Assembly: GCA_018228705.1 (NCBI GenBank)
Contig: CP073694.1
Span: 2,356,001-2,420,000, forward strand
Direction: 5' to 3'
DNA length: 64,000 bases
From: Dysosmobacter sp. Marseille-Q4140
Lineage (GTDB): Bacteria; Bacillota; Clostridia; Oscillospirales; Oscillospiraceae
The notes under the pieces are model-generated. The model did no database searches and was not told the DNA's origin. It saw only the letters and a program-made list of their open reading frames with translations. How positions within the stretch are numbered: the stretch's first letter is position 1; each line of letters starts with the position of its first letter. A program made the position numbers and the translations under genes. Shown here piece by piece: positions 17,616 to 25,775 of this stretch.

Positions 17616-18956
17616 ATGAAAAACCATCCGACCTCCGGCGGGCGGGACGCCTTCCGCTCCCGCTGGGGCTTCAAGCTGGCCTGCATCGGCTCCGCCGTGG
17701 GCATGGGGAACATCTGGATGTTCCCCTCCCGGGTGTCGGCCTACGGGGCGGTGTTCCTGCTGCCCTATATTCTGTTCGTGGCCCTGATCGCCTCCACCGG
17801 CGTCATCGGGGAGATGGCCTTCGGCCGGGCGGCCGGGGGCGGGCCCATCGTGGCCTTCGGCGAGGCGGCCCGGCGCCGCACCGGCAGCCGCCGCTGGGGC
17901 GAGGCCCTGGGCCTGGTGCCGGTGGCGGGCTCCCTGGCCATGGCCATCGGCTACTCCGTGGTGGTGGGCTGGCTGCTGAAATACGCCGCCGACGCCCTGA
18001 CCGGCGCCTGGCTGGAAAACCGGGGCGTGGAGGCCTTCGACGCGGCCTTCTCCTCCGCCGCCTCCGCCTGGGGCAACAACCTCTGGCAGACCGCGGCGGT
18101 GGTGATCGCCATGGCCATCATGGCCCTGGGCATCGGCGGGGGCATCGAAAAGGCCAATAAGGTGATGATGCCCCTGTTCTTCTGCCTCTTCCTGGGCCTG
18201 GCGGTGTACATCTCCACCCTGCCCGGCGCCGGGGCGGGCTACCGCTATATGTTCCTCATGGACCCGGCGGGGCTGCTGGACCCCATGGTGTGGGTCTATG
18301 CCCTGGGCCAGGCCTTTTTCTCGCTGTCCGTGGCTGGCAACGGCACGCTGATCTACGGATCGTATCTGTCCCGGGAGGCGGACGTGCCCGCCTCCGCCCG
18401 GACCGTGGCCCTGTTTGACACCCTGGCCGCCATGCTGGCGGCGCTGGTCATCATCCCCGCCATGGCTACCGCCGGGGAGACCCTCAGCCGCAGCGGCCCG
18501 GGCCTCCTGTTCATCTTCCTGCCCAACCTCTTCCGGGAGATGCCCGGCGGGCCGGTCATCATGGCGGTATTTTTCGTGGCGGCCCTCTTTGCCGGTATGA
18601 CCTCCCTCATCAACCTCTTCGAGGCCCCCATCGCCACGGTCCAGGAGAAGTTTCGCCTGAGCCGCCTGGCCGCCGTGGGCGCGGTGGGTGCCGTGGGCCT
18701 CGCGGCCAGCCTGGCCATCCAGGGGATCGTGTCCCCGTGGATGGACGTGTGCTCCATCTACGCCTGCCCCGTGGGGGCATTACTGGCGGGCGTGTTCTTC
18801 TTCTGGGTCTGGGGGAAGGCGGACTGCCTGTCCCAGGTGAACCTGGCCCGTCGTAAGCCCCTGGGAAGCTGGTTCTACCCCCTGGCAAAATACGCATTCT
18901 GCGGCGTGACGGTGATCGTTCTGGTCATGGGCGCCATCAAGGGAGGCATTGGCTGA
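17616..18956 (+). CDS. sodium-dependent transporter of the NSS (SNF) family
   Basis: 446 residues with about eleven transmembrane segments, as in bacterial LeuT-fold NSS members. The N-terminal signature GSAVGMGNIWMFP contains the sodium-site and unwound TM1 residues. SLINLFEAPIATVQEKF in TM8 to the following loop is also conserved. It imports an amino acid or related amine with Na+. The start is one base after the preceding stop. Which substrate it takes cannot be told. It sits between DUF3842 and XdhC genes. Confidence 0.9.
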   Translation: MKNHPTSGGRDAFRSRWGFKLACIGSAVGMGNIWMFPSRVSAYGAVFLLPYILFVALIASTGVIGEMAFGRAAGGGPIVAFGEAARRRTGSRRWGEALGLVPVAGSLAMAIGYSVVVGWLLKYAADALTGAWLENRGVEAFDAAFSSAASAWGNNLWQTAAVVIAMAIMALGIGGGIEKANKVMMPLFFCLFLGLAVYISTLPGAGAGYRYMFLMDPAGLLDPMVWVYALGQAFFSLSVAGNGTLIYGSYLSREADVPASARTVALFDTLAAMLAALVIIPAMATAGETLSRSGPGLLFIFLPNLFREMPGGPVIMAVFFVAALFAGMTSLINLFEAPIATVQEKFRLSRLAAVGAVGAVGLAASLAIQGIVSPWMDVCSIYACPVGALLAGVFFFWVWGKADCLSQVNLARRKPLGSWFYPLAKYAFCGVTVIVLVMGAIKGGIG

Positions 18957-18957
18957 G

Positions 18958-19962
18958 ATGCGGGAATTTTTCAGAGAGATCCTTCACGCTCTGGAGGCTG
19001 GGCGGCCGGTGGAGCTGGTCAGCGTGGTCCGCGCCAGCGGCTCCACCCCCCGGGGCGCCGGGGCCATGATGGCCGTGTTCCCCGATGGCCGCGCCGTCGG
19101 TACCGTGGGCGGCGGCAGCGCTGAGTTCGAGTCTCAGAAACATGCCGCGGCCCTGCTGAAAACCGGCGGGGAGGACCTGTGCCGCTTCCGCTTCATCCAG
19201 GGCGAGGCCGCCAGTCTCGGCATGGTCTGCGGCGGCGATGTGGAGGTCCAGTTCCAGTATCTGTCCCCGGCGGACGAGGCCGTCCTCACCGTCCTGCGGG
19301 AGATGAAGGAGGCCTGCGCCCACAGTGCGGACCTGTGGCTGGTGCGGCGGATCGAGGACGGCCGCGTCACCGCCATGGGCACCGCAGGGCGGGATGCGGT
19401 ACGCCATCTGGAGGCCCCGCCGGAGAATTTGCCGGACCTGCTGGGTCCCCGGGCGGTCTATGACGGGCAGTGGTTCGCGGTGCCGGTGGTGAAGGCCGGA
19501 CGGACCTATATCTTCGGCGGCGGCCATGTGTCCCAGGCCCTGGTGCCGGTGCTGGCGGGGCTGGACTTCCGCCCGGTGGTGTACGACGACCGGCCGGAGT
19601 TTGCCGACCCGGCCCTGTTTCCCGGCGCGGAGCAGACCCTCTGCGGCAGCTTCCTGGAGTTGTCCCGGCACGTCACGGTGACGCCGGACGACTGCGTGGT
19701 CATCATGACCCGGGGTCACCAGGCGGACTACGAGGTGCTCACTCAGGTCCTGCGCAGCGGCGCCCGGTACATCGGGTGCATCGGCTCCCGGAAGAAGCTG
19801 GCACTTTGCCGGGACAAGCTGCTCGCCGCCGGCTTTACCGAGGCGGAATACGCCTGCGTCCACGCCCCCATCGGCCTTGCCATCGGGGCGGAGACCCCGG
19901 CGGAGATCGCCATTTCCGTGGCGGCGGAGATGATCGCCGTCCGGGCGGGCGTGAAGCCCTGA
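18958..19962 (+). CDS. XdhC/CoxI family protein (molybdenum-enzyme maturation factor type)
   Basis: 334 residues. The N-terminal XdhC/CoxI domain has LVSVVRASGSTPRGAGAMM and GTVGGGSAEFE; the C-terminal Rossmann domain has YIFGGGHVSQALVPV. XdhC proteins bind molybdenum cofactor, help its sulfuration and insert it into hydroxylases. The start is the ATG at 18958, one base after the symporter stop and 11 nt from GGGAGG. A TTG at 18949 is too close to that box. No molybdenum hydroxylase lies in the window. Some lone homologues serve selenium-dependent hydroxylases, which cannot be judged here. Confidence 0.88.
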   Translation: MREFFREILHALEAGRPVELVSVVRASGSTPRGAGAMMAVFPDGRAVGTVGGGSAEFESQKHAAALLKTGGEDLCRFRFIQGEAASLGMVCGGDVEVQFQYLSPADEAVLTVLREMKEACAHSADLWLVRRIEDGRVTAMGTAGRDAVRHLEAPPENLPDLLGPRAVYDGQWFAVPVVKAGRTYIFGGGHVSQALVPVLAGLDFRPVVYDDRPEFADPALFPGAEQTLCGSFLELSRHVTVTPDDCVVIMTRGHQADYEVLTQVLRSGARYIGCIGSRKKLALCRDKLLAAGFTEAEYACVHAPIGLAIGAETPAEIAISVAAEMIAVRAGVKP

Positions 19963-19986
19963 GAAAAAGCGGGAAAATTTCCCCGG

Positions 19987-20009
19987 CAGCCCTCCCATTG
20001 GGAGGGCTG
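19987..20009 (+). terminator. hairpin after xdhC
   Basis: A 10 bp perfect stem (19987-19996/20000-20009, loop ATT) without a clear T-run; a weak terminator or transcript-end stabiliser. Confidence 0.5.
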
Positions 20010-20014
20010 TCTGC

Positions 20015-20044
20015 TTGCATTGGGGGCCGGGGCCATGGTACAAT
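20015..20044 (+). promoter_or_regulatory. promoter of the deaminase gene
   Basis: TTGCAT at 20015-20020, an 18 nt spacer and TACAAT at 20039-20044, about 60 nt before the ATG. Confidence 0.6.
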
Positions 20045-20105
20045 AAATCCTGACAAAATGGCCGCCCAAGGGGACCGGCAGATCATCACGACGGAGGGGA
20101 AGCCT

Positions 20106-20612
20106 ATGAACCGCATCAGCAAGGAGAACTACTACCTGGACATCGCCCAGACCGTTCTGGAGCGGGCTACCTGCCTGCGGCGGGTGTACGGCGCCATCAT
20201 TGTGAAGAACGATGAGATCATTGCCACCGGCTACAACGGCGCTCCCCGGGGCCGGGCCAACTGCGTGGACATGGGCTACTGCTCCCGGGAGGCCCAGAAG
20301 GTGCCCCGGGGCGAGCGGTACGAGCTGTGCCGCAGCGTCCACGCCGAGGCCAACGCCATCATCTCCGCCGCCCGGCGGGACATGGTGGGCGGCACGCTGT
20401 ATCTGGTGGGCCGGGACGCCCGCACCGGAGAGCTGCTCTCCGACGCCACCTCCTGCCCCATGTGCCGCCGCCTGGTCATCAATGCGGGCCTGGCCCGGGT
20501 GGTGATCCGCCGGACTCCCACGGAGTTCGACGTGGTGGACGTGGAGCAGTGGGTCCACGAGGACGACCTGCTGGTGCCCCGGGACCCGGATGCCATTCTG
20601 GACCAGATGTGA
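20106..20612 (+). CDS. dCMP deaminase family protein (ComEB type)
   Basis: 168 residues. The zinc site of cytidine/deoxycytidylate deaminases is complete: His79 and Glu81 in SVHAEANAI and Cys117/Cys120 in SCPMCRRL. The additional N-terminal ATGYNGAPRGRANC motif is the dCMP-deaminase type. It should convert dCMP to dUMP for thymidylate synthesis in the cytosol. The ATG has an ACGGAGGGG box 6 nt upstream. The 20 nt to the next gene suggest co-transcription. Confidence 0.9.
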   Translation: MNRISKENYYLDIAQTVLERATCLRRVYGAIIVKNDEIIATGYNGAPRGRANCVDMGYCSREAQKVPRGERYELCRSVHAEANAIISAARRDMVGGTLYLVGRDARTGELLSDATSCPMCRRLVINAGLARVVIRRTPTEFDVVDVEQWVHEDDLLVPRDPDAILDQM

Positions 20613-20631
20613 GAGAAAGGAAGCCTGCGGT

Positions 20632-22962
20632 TTGAAGATCGGACTTGTGACCTTTTACCATATCCACCATTACGGCGCTCTGCTCCAGGCCTGCGCCACG
20701 GAGCGGGCGGTGGAGGCCCTGGGGGGCCAGTGCGAGATCATCGACTACTACGTCAATCAGAACAACGCGCTCTTCCAGGCCCCCAAAGGCCTGGGCAGCG
20801 CCGCCCACGACGCCCATACCGCCCTGCACTACGGGCCGCTCAAGGCCCGGTACGGCCGGTTCGAGGCCTTTGCCCGTCAGCACCTGCGCATCTCCCCCCA
20901 CCGCTTTGAGAGCCTGGAGGAGCTGCGCTCGGCGGAGCTGCCCTACGACCTGATCCTCTCCGGCAGCGACCAGATCTGGAACCCGAAGATCTTCCCGGAC
21001 GGACACTTTGACCCGGTGTTCTTCGGCGCCTTCACGGACCGGCGGAAGATCGCCTACGCCCCCTCCTTCGGCATCCCCCGGATCCCGGAGGAGATGGAGG
21101 AGGAGCTGCGGGGCTATCTGGAGCAGTTCTCCCACCTCTCCGTCCGGGAGCGGCAGGGCCGGCGGATCGTCCGGGACCTGACGGGCCGGGAGGTGGAGGT
21201 GGTGCTGGATCCCACACTGCTGCTGACGGCGGAGCAGTGGAAGGCCATGGCCTCCGACACGCTGTTCACCGGCCGGAACGCCCTGCCAAAGGGCGGCTAC
21301 CTCCTTTGCTACTGCATCAGCCGCCCCGGCGCCCTGGAGCCCTACATCCGGCGCCTGGCGGCCGAGACCGGGCTGCCGGTGGTGCAGCTGTGCGGCATCC
21401 GCCAGAAGGTCCACCCCAAGGCCCGCTGCGTGCTGGACGCGGGCCCGGCGGAATTCCTGAGCCTCTTTGCCAACGCCGCCGCCGTGTGTACCAACTCCTT
21501 CCACGGCACGGTGTTCTCCCTCCAGTTCCAGGTGCCCTTCTTCACCGCTGTGTCTCCGGCGGAGCTGGCGGCGCCGGAGAGCTCCCGGACCTTCAGCCTT
21601 TTGAGCCGCCTGGGCCTCCAGGACCGGATCATCGGCACCGGCACCTCCGCCGGACCCGGCGACCCCGTGGATTGGGCCGCCGCCGGGGAGCGGCTGGAGG
21701 CGGAGCGCCAGGCCTCCCTGGACTACCTGTGGGCCGCCATGACCGGTGCCCCCCGGGAGGAGGCGCCCGCCCACGTGGAGCCGCCGGCCTCCGCCGGTCC
21801 CGTCCTGGCCGACCGCACCCGCTGTACCGGCTGCTCCGCCTGCGCTGCTGTCTGCCCCAAAGACGCCATCGCCATGAAGCGGGACAAGGAGGGCTTTGCC
21901 TATCCGGCCGTGGACCCGGAGCGCTGCGTCCGCTGCGGCCGCTGCACCGCCGTGTGCCCCATCCTGAACCCCAAGGAGCGCAGCGGCGTCCCGGCGGTGT
22001 TCGCCGCCTGGAACAAGGACGACGCCATCCGAAAGGACTCCACCTCCGGCGGCGTGTTCTCCCTGGTGGCGGAGTATGTGCTGGAGGGGGGCGGCGTGGT
22101 GTTCGGCGCCGCCTTTGACGCCCACCAGCACCTGCGCCACATCGCCTGCTTCCGCAAGGAGGACCTGTGGCGCCTGCGGGGGGCCAAGTACGTCCAGAGC
22201 GACCTGGGCGATCTGGGCCAGACCTTCCGGGAGATCAAGATTGCCCTGGAGACCCGGCAGGTGCTCTTCTCCGGTACCCCCTGTCAGGTGGAGGGGCTGT
22301 ACCGCTTCCTGGGCGGACGGCCGGAGAACCTCACCACCTGCGACCTGGTGTGCCACGGCGTGCCCTCCCCCGGCGTGTGGGAGGACATGGCCCGGTCCAT
22401 CGAGCGCCGCCGGCGCAAGGATCTCCAGGCGGTGCGCTTCCGCAACAAGGTCACCGGCTGGAAGGACAGCCACTTCACCACCGTCTACGACGACGGCACC
22501 GTGGACACGGCGCCCCTCTTTTCCACGGAGTACGGCCGGGCCTTCGGCCGGGCGCTGTTCCTGCGGCCCAGCTGCTACGCCTGTCCCTATACCACCATGG
22601 CCCGGGTGGGCGACCTGACCCTGGGCGACTTCTGGGGCCTGCGGGACGACGAGCTGCCGGAGCAGCAGGAGAAGGGCGTCAGCCTCCTCATGGTCAACAC
22701 CCCCCACGGCAGCCACCTCTTCGACCAGCTGCTGCTGGGCAAGCAGGTGTTCCCGCCGGAGCGGGCCGTGGCGGGCAATCCACGGCTGGCCTCTCCCATC
22801 GGGCGTCCCGCCGAGCGGGCGGCCTTCTTCGCCGCCTATGCAACAGAGCCTTTCGAGCAGGTCCGCAAGCGCTTTTTCCGGCTGCCGCCCCTGCCGGTGC
22901 GGGCCGCCGGGAAGGTGCTGTCCCCGGAGATCAAGGAGAAGCTGCGGAAAAAGCTGCGCTGA
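20632..22962 (+). CDS. fusion protein: polysaccharide pyruvyltransferase-like domain, 2[4Fe-4S] ferredoxin domain, FrhB/FdhB-like flavoprotein domain
   Basis: 776 residues from a TTG start 9 nt after an AAAGGAAG box; an ATG at 20590 lies inside the preceding gene. Residues 1-370 match the polysaccharide pyruvyltransferase fold (GLVTFYHIHHYGALLQ, LSGSDQIWNP, TNSFHGTVFSLQF). Residues 398-445 hold two CxxCxxCxxxCP iron-sulfur sites. Residues 450-760 resemble the coenzyme F420 hydrogenase beta subunit (STSGGVFSLVAEYVL, FSGTPCQVEGLY, DLVCHGVPSPGVW). Such fusions are known in gut anaerobes, often in glycan loci, but their reaction is not established. The order implies redox chemistry joined to transfer onto a glycan. 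No other glycan genes flank it. Confidence 0.87.
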   Translation: MKIGLVTFYHIHHYGALLQACATERAVEALGGQCEIIDYYVNQNNALFQAPKGLGSAAHDAHTALHYGPLKARYGRFEAFARQHLRISPHRFESLEELRSAELPYDLILSGSDQIWNPKIFPDGHFDPVFFGAFTDRRKIAYAPSFGIPRIPEEMEEELRGYLEQFSHLSVRERQGRRIVRDLTGREVEVVLDPTLLLTAEQWKAMASDTLFTGRNALPKGGYLLCYCISRPGALEPYIRRLAAETGLPVVQLCGIRQKVHPKARCVLDAGPAEFLSLFANAAAVCTNSFHGTVFSLQFQVPFFTAVSPAELAAPESSRTFSLLSRLGLQDRIIGTGTSAGPGDPVDWAAAGERLEAERQASLDYLWAAMTGAPREEAPAHVEPPASAGPVLADRTRCTGCSACAAVCPKDAIAMKRDKEGFAYPAVDPERCVRCGRCTAVCPILNPKERSGVPAVFAAWNKDDAIRKDSTSGGVFSLVAEYVLEGGGVVFGAAFDAHQHLRHIACFRKEDLWRLRGAKYVQSDLGDLGQTFREIKIALETRQVLFSGTPCQVEGLYRFLGGRPENLTTCDLVCHGVPSPGVWEDMARSIERRRRKDLQAVRFRNKVTGWKDSHFTTVYDDGTVDTAPLFSTEYGRAFGRALFLRPSCYACPYTTMARVGDLTLGDFWGLRDDELPEQQEKGVSLLMVNTPHGSHLFDQLLLGKQVFPPERAVAGNPRLASPIGRPAERAAFFAAYATEPFEQVRKRFFRLPPLPVRAAGKVLSPEIKEKLRKKLR

Positions 22963-23001
22963 AGAAGAAAAAATTCTGTTTCGTTGCAAAAACAACATCT
23001 T

Positions 23002-23030
23002 TTGACACGGCACCGTGGTATGCTTCCTAA
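23002..23030 (+). promoter_or_regulatory. possible promoter of the rubredoxin gene
   Basis: A perfect TTGACA at 23002-23007; the -10 is weak (TCCTAA at 23025-23030 or a TG-extended TTCCTA). Two short GC hairpins follow in the leader (stems CCCCGC/GCGGGG and CCGCC/GGCGG). Confidence 0.45.
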
Positions 23031-23104
23031 CAGAAACCACCCCCCGCGGAGCGGGGCAGAATAGAGGAACCGCCGAAGAGGCGGAAAACAGGAGGTAAAT
23101 GATC

Positions 23105-23263
23105 ATGAAGCAGTATGAGTGCGATCTTTGCGGTTATATCTACGACGAGGCCGCCGGCGACCCCGACAACGGCGTGACCCCCGGCACCAAGTGGGAGGAC
23201 GTGCCCGCTGACTGGGTGTGCCCCCTGTGCGGCGCCGGCAAGGACGAGTTCACCGCGAAGTAA
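23105..23263 (+). CDS. rubredoxin
   Basis: 52 residues, the classic rubredoxin length. Four cysteine ligands of the single iron stand at 6, 9, 39 and 42 in ECDLCGY and VCPLCGAG, with the usual PxDxGVxPGTxWEDVPxDW between them. It is a small cytosolic electron carrier used by anaerobes, often towards oxygen- or peroxide-reducing proteins. The ATG at 23105 lies 9 nt from GGAGG; another ATG at 23099 is only 3 nt from it. It stands alone between its own promoter and a strong terminator. Confidence 0.95.
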   Translation: MKQYECDLCGYIYDEAAGDPDNGVTPGTKWEDVPADWVCPLCGAGKDEFTAK

Positions 23264-23280
23264 GACCCGGCAGACGAAAA

Positions 23281-23312
23281 AGTCCCGCTCCGACTGGAGC
23301 GGGACTTTTTTT
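23281..23312. terminator. bidirectional intrinsic terminator between rubredoxin and queT
   Basis: An 11 bp perfect stem (23281-23291/23296-23306, loop GACT) with seven Ts on the plus strand and As on the left side that become Ts on the minus strand. Confidence 0.92.
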
Positions 23313-23317
23313 GCCGT

Positions 23318-23839
23318 TTAGGCCGCCTCATGGCGGAGGGTCATCCGCTTGCGCAGGACGGGGATCCTGGGCAGGACCCGCAGCAGCAAAGAGCCCAGCA
23401 CGTAGCAGGCGATGGCCTCGCCTGCGCCCACGGTCAGGGCGTTGAAGCCAAAGGCCGGCAGGAAGGCCGCGCCGTCCTGGACGGAGAACCAGGCGATCTC
23501 CGCGCCCACGATGACGGCGTTGCAGAGCACTGGCGGCAGCGGTGCCAGTGCCAGGTTGGGCATCCGGCGGGTCCACAGGGCCGCCAGCAGCGTGGCGGCG
23601 GTGCCGAAGATCCAGTCCAGGGGGATGGGGGACATCAGTACGTTGGAGAGGAAGCACCCCACGGCCAGGCCGGGGATGGCCTCCGGGAAGAAGAAGGGCA
23701 GCACGGTCATGGCCTCGGCCACCCGCAGCTGGATGGCCCCGTACTGGGGGATGGGCAGCAGGGTGGTCAGCACCGTGTATACGGCGGCGATGACGGCGGC
23801 GGTGGTCAGCTGGCGGACGGTAAAGCGGGAGTTGGACAT
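23318..23839 (-). CDS. queT: QueT-family membrane transporter (ECF S-component type)
   Basis: 173 residues with five to six hydrophobic segments. The start TTAAVIAAVYTVLTTLLP and the motif GAIQLRVAEAMTVLPFF are typical of QueT, the substrate-binding subunit of an energy-coupling-factor transporter for a queuosine precursor. It needs the general EcfAAT module, which is not in the window. The SD (GGAGG) can pair with a GGCCUCC stretch just upstream, so expression is probably controlled at translation. Substrate is inferred from family. Confidence 0.85.
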   Translation of the reverse strand: MSNSRFTVRQLTTAAVIAAVYTVLTTLLPIPQYGAIQLRVAEAMTVLPFFFPEAIPGLAVGCFLSNVLMSPIPLDWIFGTAATLLAALWTRRMPNLALAPLPPVLCNAVIVGAEIAWFSVQDGAAFLPAFGFNALTVGAGEAIACYVLGSLLLRVLPRIPVLRKRMTLRHEAA

Positions 23840-23846
23840 GAAAAAA

Positions 23847-23873
23847 GACCTCCTTGTGAAGTGTGGGAGGCCT
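23847..23873 (-). promoter_or_regulatory. SD-sequestering hairpin in the queT leader, candidate preQ1-type riboswitch
   Basis: On the minus strand GGCCUCC (23873-23867) can pair with GGAGGUC (23853-23847), burying the queT ribosome site. The leader from the promoter at 24029-24057 is about 185 nt long and GC-structured. QueT genes are often controlled by preQ1 riboswitches; I cannot assign a class by eye. Confidence 0.55.
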
Positions 23874-24028
23874 GTTGACTGCCGGCGGGCAGGAAAACAC
23901 GCGGGAATTCAGGCCCGCGCCGCCTCCATTTTTTTGTTTAGAGAACGACGGGCCCGACAGACCGGGAAACCGCCGAACGAACGCCCCGCCGGGGCGCTTG
24001 GACAGGGAGATGGCACCTGTCGGAAAGC

Positions 24029-24057
24029 AGTATATCATATGTCCAAGGGAAAGGCAA
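24029..24057 (-). promoter_or_regulatory. promoter of queT
   Basis: TTGCCT at 24057-24052, a 17 nt spacer and TATACT at 24034-24029 on the minus strand. Confidence 0.65.
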
Positions 24058-24087
24058 GAAAAAGCGGAAGCCATCGGCTTCCGCTTT
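24058..24087. terminator. bidirectional intrinsic terminator after the anti-sigma gene
   Basis: A 12 bp perfect stem (24061-24072/24076-24087, loop ATC) flanked by A-run and T-run. It ends the dus-sigma-anti-sigma transcript on the minus strand. Confidence 0.9.
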
Positions 24088-24093
24088 TTTGGA

Positions 24094-25161
24094 CTATTTG
24101 CCTATGGAGGAAGAGGAAATTTCCTCCTCCGTCACCACGATACAGCAGAGTTCCGTGGTGCGTTCCGGATTCTCCGCCGGTCCAAGGGGCGTGTCCAGCA
24201 CGTCGTAGAGGATGTGCTCCGCCTCCTCCACCGTCATGGCGTAGCCTGTTCCGATCACGCCCTTGTCAGGGAAATTGGCGTTGGAATAAGGCTTGCCCTC
24301 GTAACCGTCCAGAGCGTCTGCCACGGTATCTTTCGACAGAAATACCGTGAAGGAAAATACCACGTTGCCGTTTTCCACCCAGCTGTCCGCCGCGCTGGTG
24401 GTGGCGGCAGCGACGCTGTTTTCGCTTGGCGTCTCCGGCTGAGCGGCATCCTCGGCGGCGGCTCCGGCGTTCTCTGTGCCCGCCCCGTCTTCCGTAATCG
24501 CTCCGGCGCCCTCAGTGACGGCCTCAGTACCCTCCTGGGCAATGGCCCCGGTGTCCTCTTCGGCGATGGCTCCGGCGTCCTCCTGCCCGTTGGTCTGGGC
24601 GGTGTAGGCGTGGGGCTGGACCGCGTCTGCGGCCGTCCCCGTCTTCATCCCCATCTCCGGCGGTTCTCCGGCGGTTTCTGCGGCGGGAGTGCTGGCCTCG
24701 GCCACGGGGGGTTCCTCTGTCTCCGCTGCCTCCGGTTCAGAGTTCCGGGCGGCGGCCGTGTCGTCCCGGGTCTGTGCGGTCTCCGGGACAGTCTCCTCTG
24801 CCACGATACCGGCGGAGGCGGTGTCTGCCGTGGCTGCGTCCATGGGCAGGCTTTTTACCAAGATCACGATGGCGCAGCAGGCGGCCAGGGGCGCCAGCAC
24901 CTTGAGCCAGGGGGTCCTGCGCTTTTTGCGCGGCGCTGCGCCGGAGCGGATGGCACCCATGACGGACGCGGCAAAGCCGTCCGGGACTTCGGTCTCTTCG
25001 ATCTCCGGGAAGTTCTCCCGCAGCAGCAGCGCCGCCTGGACGTAGGCCCGGCAGCCGCCGCACACCGTCAGGTGCTCCCGGACGCGGGCGGCATCCTCCG
25101 GCGGCAGCTCGCCGTCGATATACGGATCCAGCAGGGCCGCGTAGTCCTCGCAGTATTTCAT
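24094..25161 (-). CDS. anti-sigma factor with zf-HC2 zinc finger, one membrane segment and long acidic extracytoplasmic part
   Basis: 355 residues. Residues 1-50 hold the zinc finger (EHLTVCGGCRAY) that binds the sigma factor. A basic patch (RKKRR) precedes one membrane segment at about 82-100. Residues 105-240 form a low-complexity Glu/Ala/Thr spacer with repeated EDTGAIA-like and EGTEAVT-like units. The C-terminal 95 residues (VFSFTVFLSKDTVADAL to the end) form a small folded domain outside the membrane. The ATG overlaps the sigma stop by 4 nt. The exported domain is likely the sensor; its signal is unknown. Confidence 0.87.
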   Translation of the reverse strand: MKYCEDYAALLDPYIDGELPPEDAARVREHLTVCGGCRAYVQAALLLRENFPEIEETEVPDGFAASVMGAIRSGAAPRKKRRTPWLKVLAPLAACCAIVILVKSLPMDAATADTASAGIVAEETVPETAQTRDDTAAARNSEPEAAETEEPPVAEASTPAAETAGEPPEMGMKTGTAADAVQPHAYTAQTNGQEDAGAIAEEDTGAIAQEGTEAVTEGAGAITEDGAGTENAGAAAEDAAQPETPSENSVAAATTSAADSWVENGNVVFSFTVFLSKDTVADALDGYEGKPYSNANFPDKGVIGTGYAMTVEEAEHILYDVLDTPLGPAENPERTTELCCIVVTEEEISSSSIGK

Positions 25162-25775
25162 TGGCAGCCCTCCTTTCCTGTCTCTTTGGACGGAGGCGCC
25201 GCCAAAAAGTTCCCGCTGCGCAGCAAAAAGTTTCGCAGCTGTTTCCGCCCCCGGCTGATCCGGGATTTCACGGTGCCCACGTCCAGGTCCAACGTGTCCG
25301 CGATCTCGTCGTAGCTGAGCTGGTGCATCTCCCGCAGGACCAGCACCTGTCGGTGCTCCGGGGACAGTGCCCGGAGGCCCTCCTCGATCTGGGCGCGCAG
25401 CTCCCGGCGCTCCGCCTCCTCCTGGGGGGAGGGGGCGGCGTCTGGCACATCGCAGTTGAGCTCCTCGTCGTCCAGGGAGGGGCCCGCCGCGGCGCGGTGG
25501 CGGCCCTCCCGCCGCAGAAGGTCCACGCAGGCGTTGGACGTCAGCCGGTACAGCCAGGTGGAGAAGCTGGAGTCTCCCCGGAAGAACCGCAGCCCCTGCC
25601 AGGCGGCGAGAAAGGCCTCCTGGGCGGCCTCGGCGGCGTCCTCCTGGTTGCCGCACATCCGCACGGCCAGGGCGAACACCCGCTTCTCATACAGGCGCAC
25701 CAGGGACTCGAAGGCCCCCTCGTCCCCCTGCCGGGCGGCGTCCACCAGCCGTTGTTCTTGTGTCGTATCCGTCAT
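25158..25775 (-). CDS. RNA polymerase sigma factor, ECF family (SigW/RpoE-like)
   Basis: 205 residues with region 2 ([24 protein letters not shown] split around QEAFLAAW) and region 4 ([20 protein letters not shown]), the typical ECF helix-turn-helix. It is coupled by ATGA overlaps to the dus gene before it and the anti-sigma gene after it. Its regulon probably answers cell-envelope conditions. The promoter in front of dus looks like a housekeeping promoter, so the sigma factor has constitutive supply. Confidence 0.92.
   Translation of the reverse strand: MTDTTQEQRLVDAARQGDEGAFESLVRLYEKRVFALAVRMCGNQEDAAEAAQEAFLAAWQGLRFFRGDSSFSTWLYRLTSNACVDLLRREGRHRAAAGPSLDDEELNCDVPDAAPSPQEEAERRELRAQIEEGLRALSPEHRQVLVLREMHQLSYDEIADTLDLDVGTVKSRISRGRKQLRNFLLRSGNFLAAPPSKETGKEGCQ

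Noticed and set aside
20479..23106. An 875-codon open frame antisense to the pyruvyltransferase/FrhB fusion
   Set aside because: It has no family similarity and low-complexity composition; the plus-strand protein has clear domains throughout.
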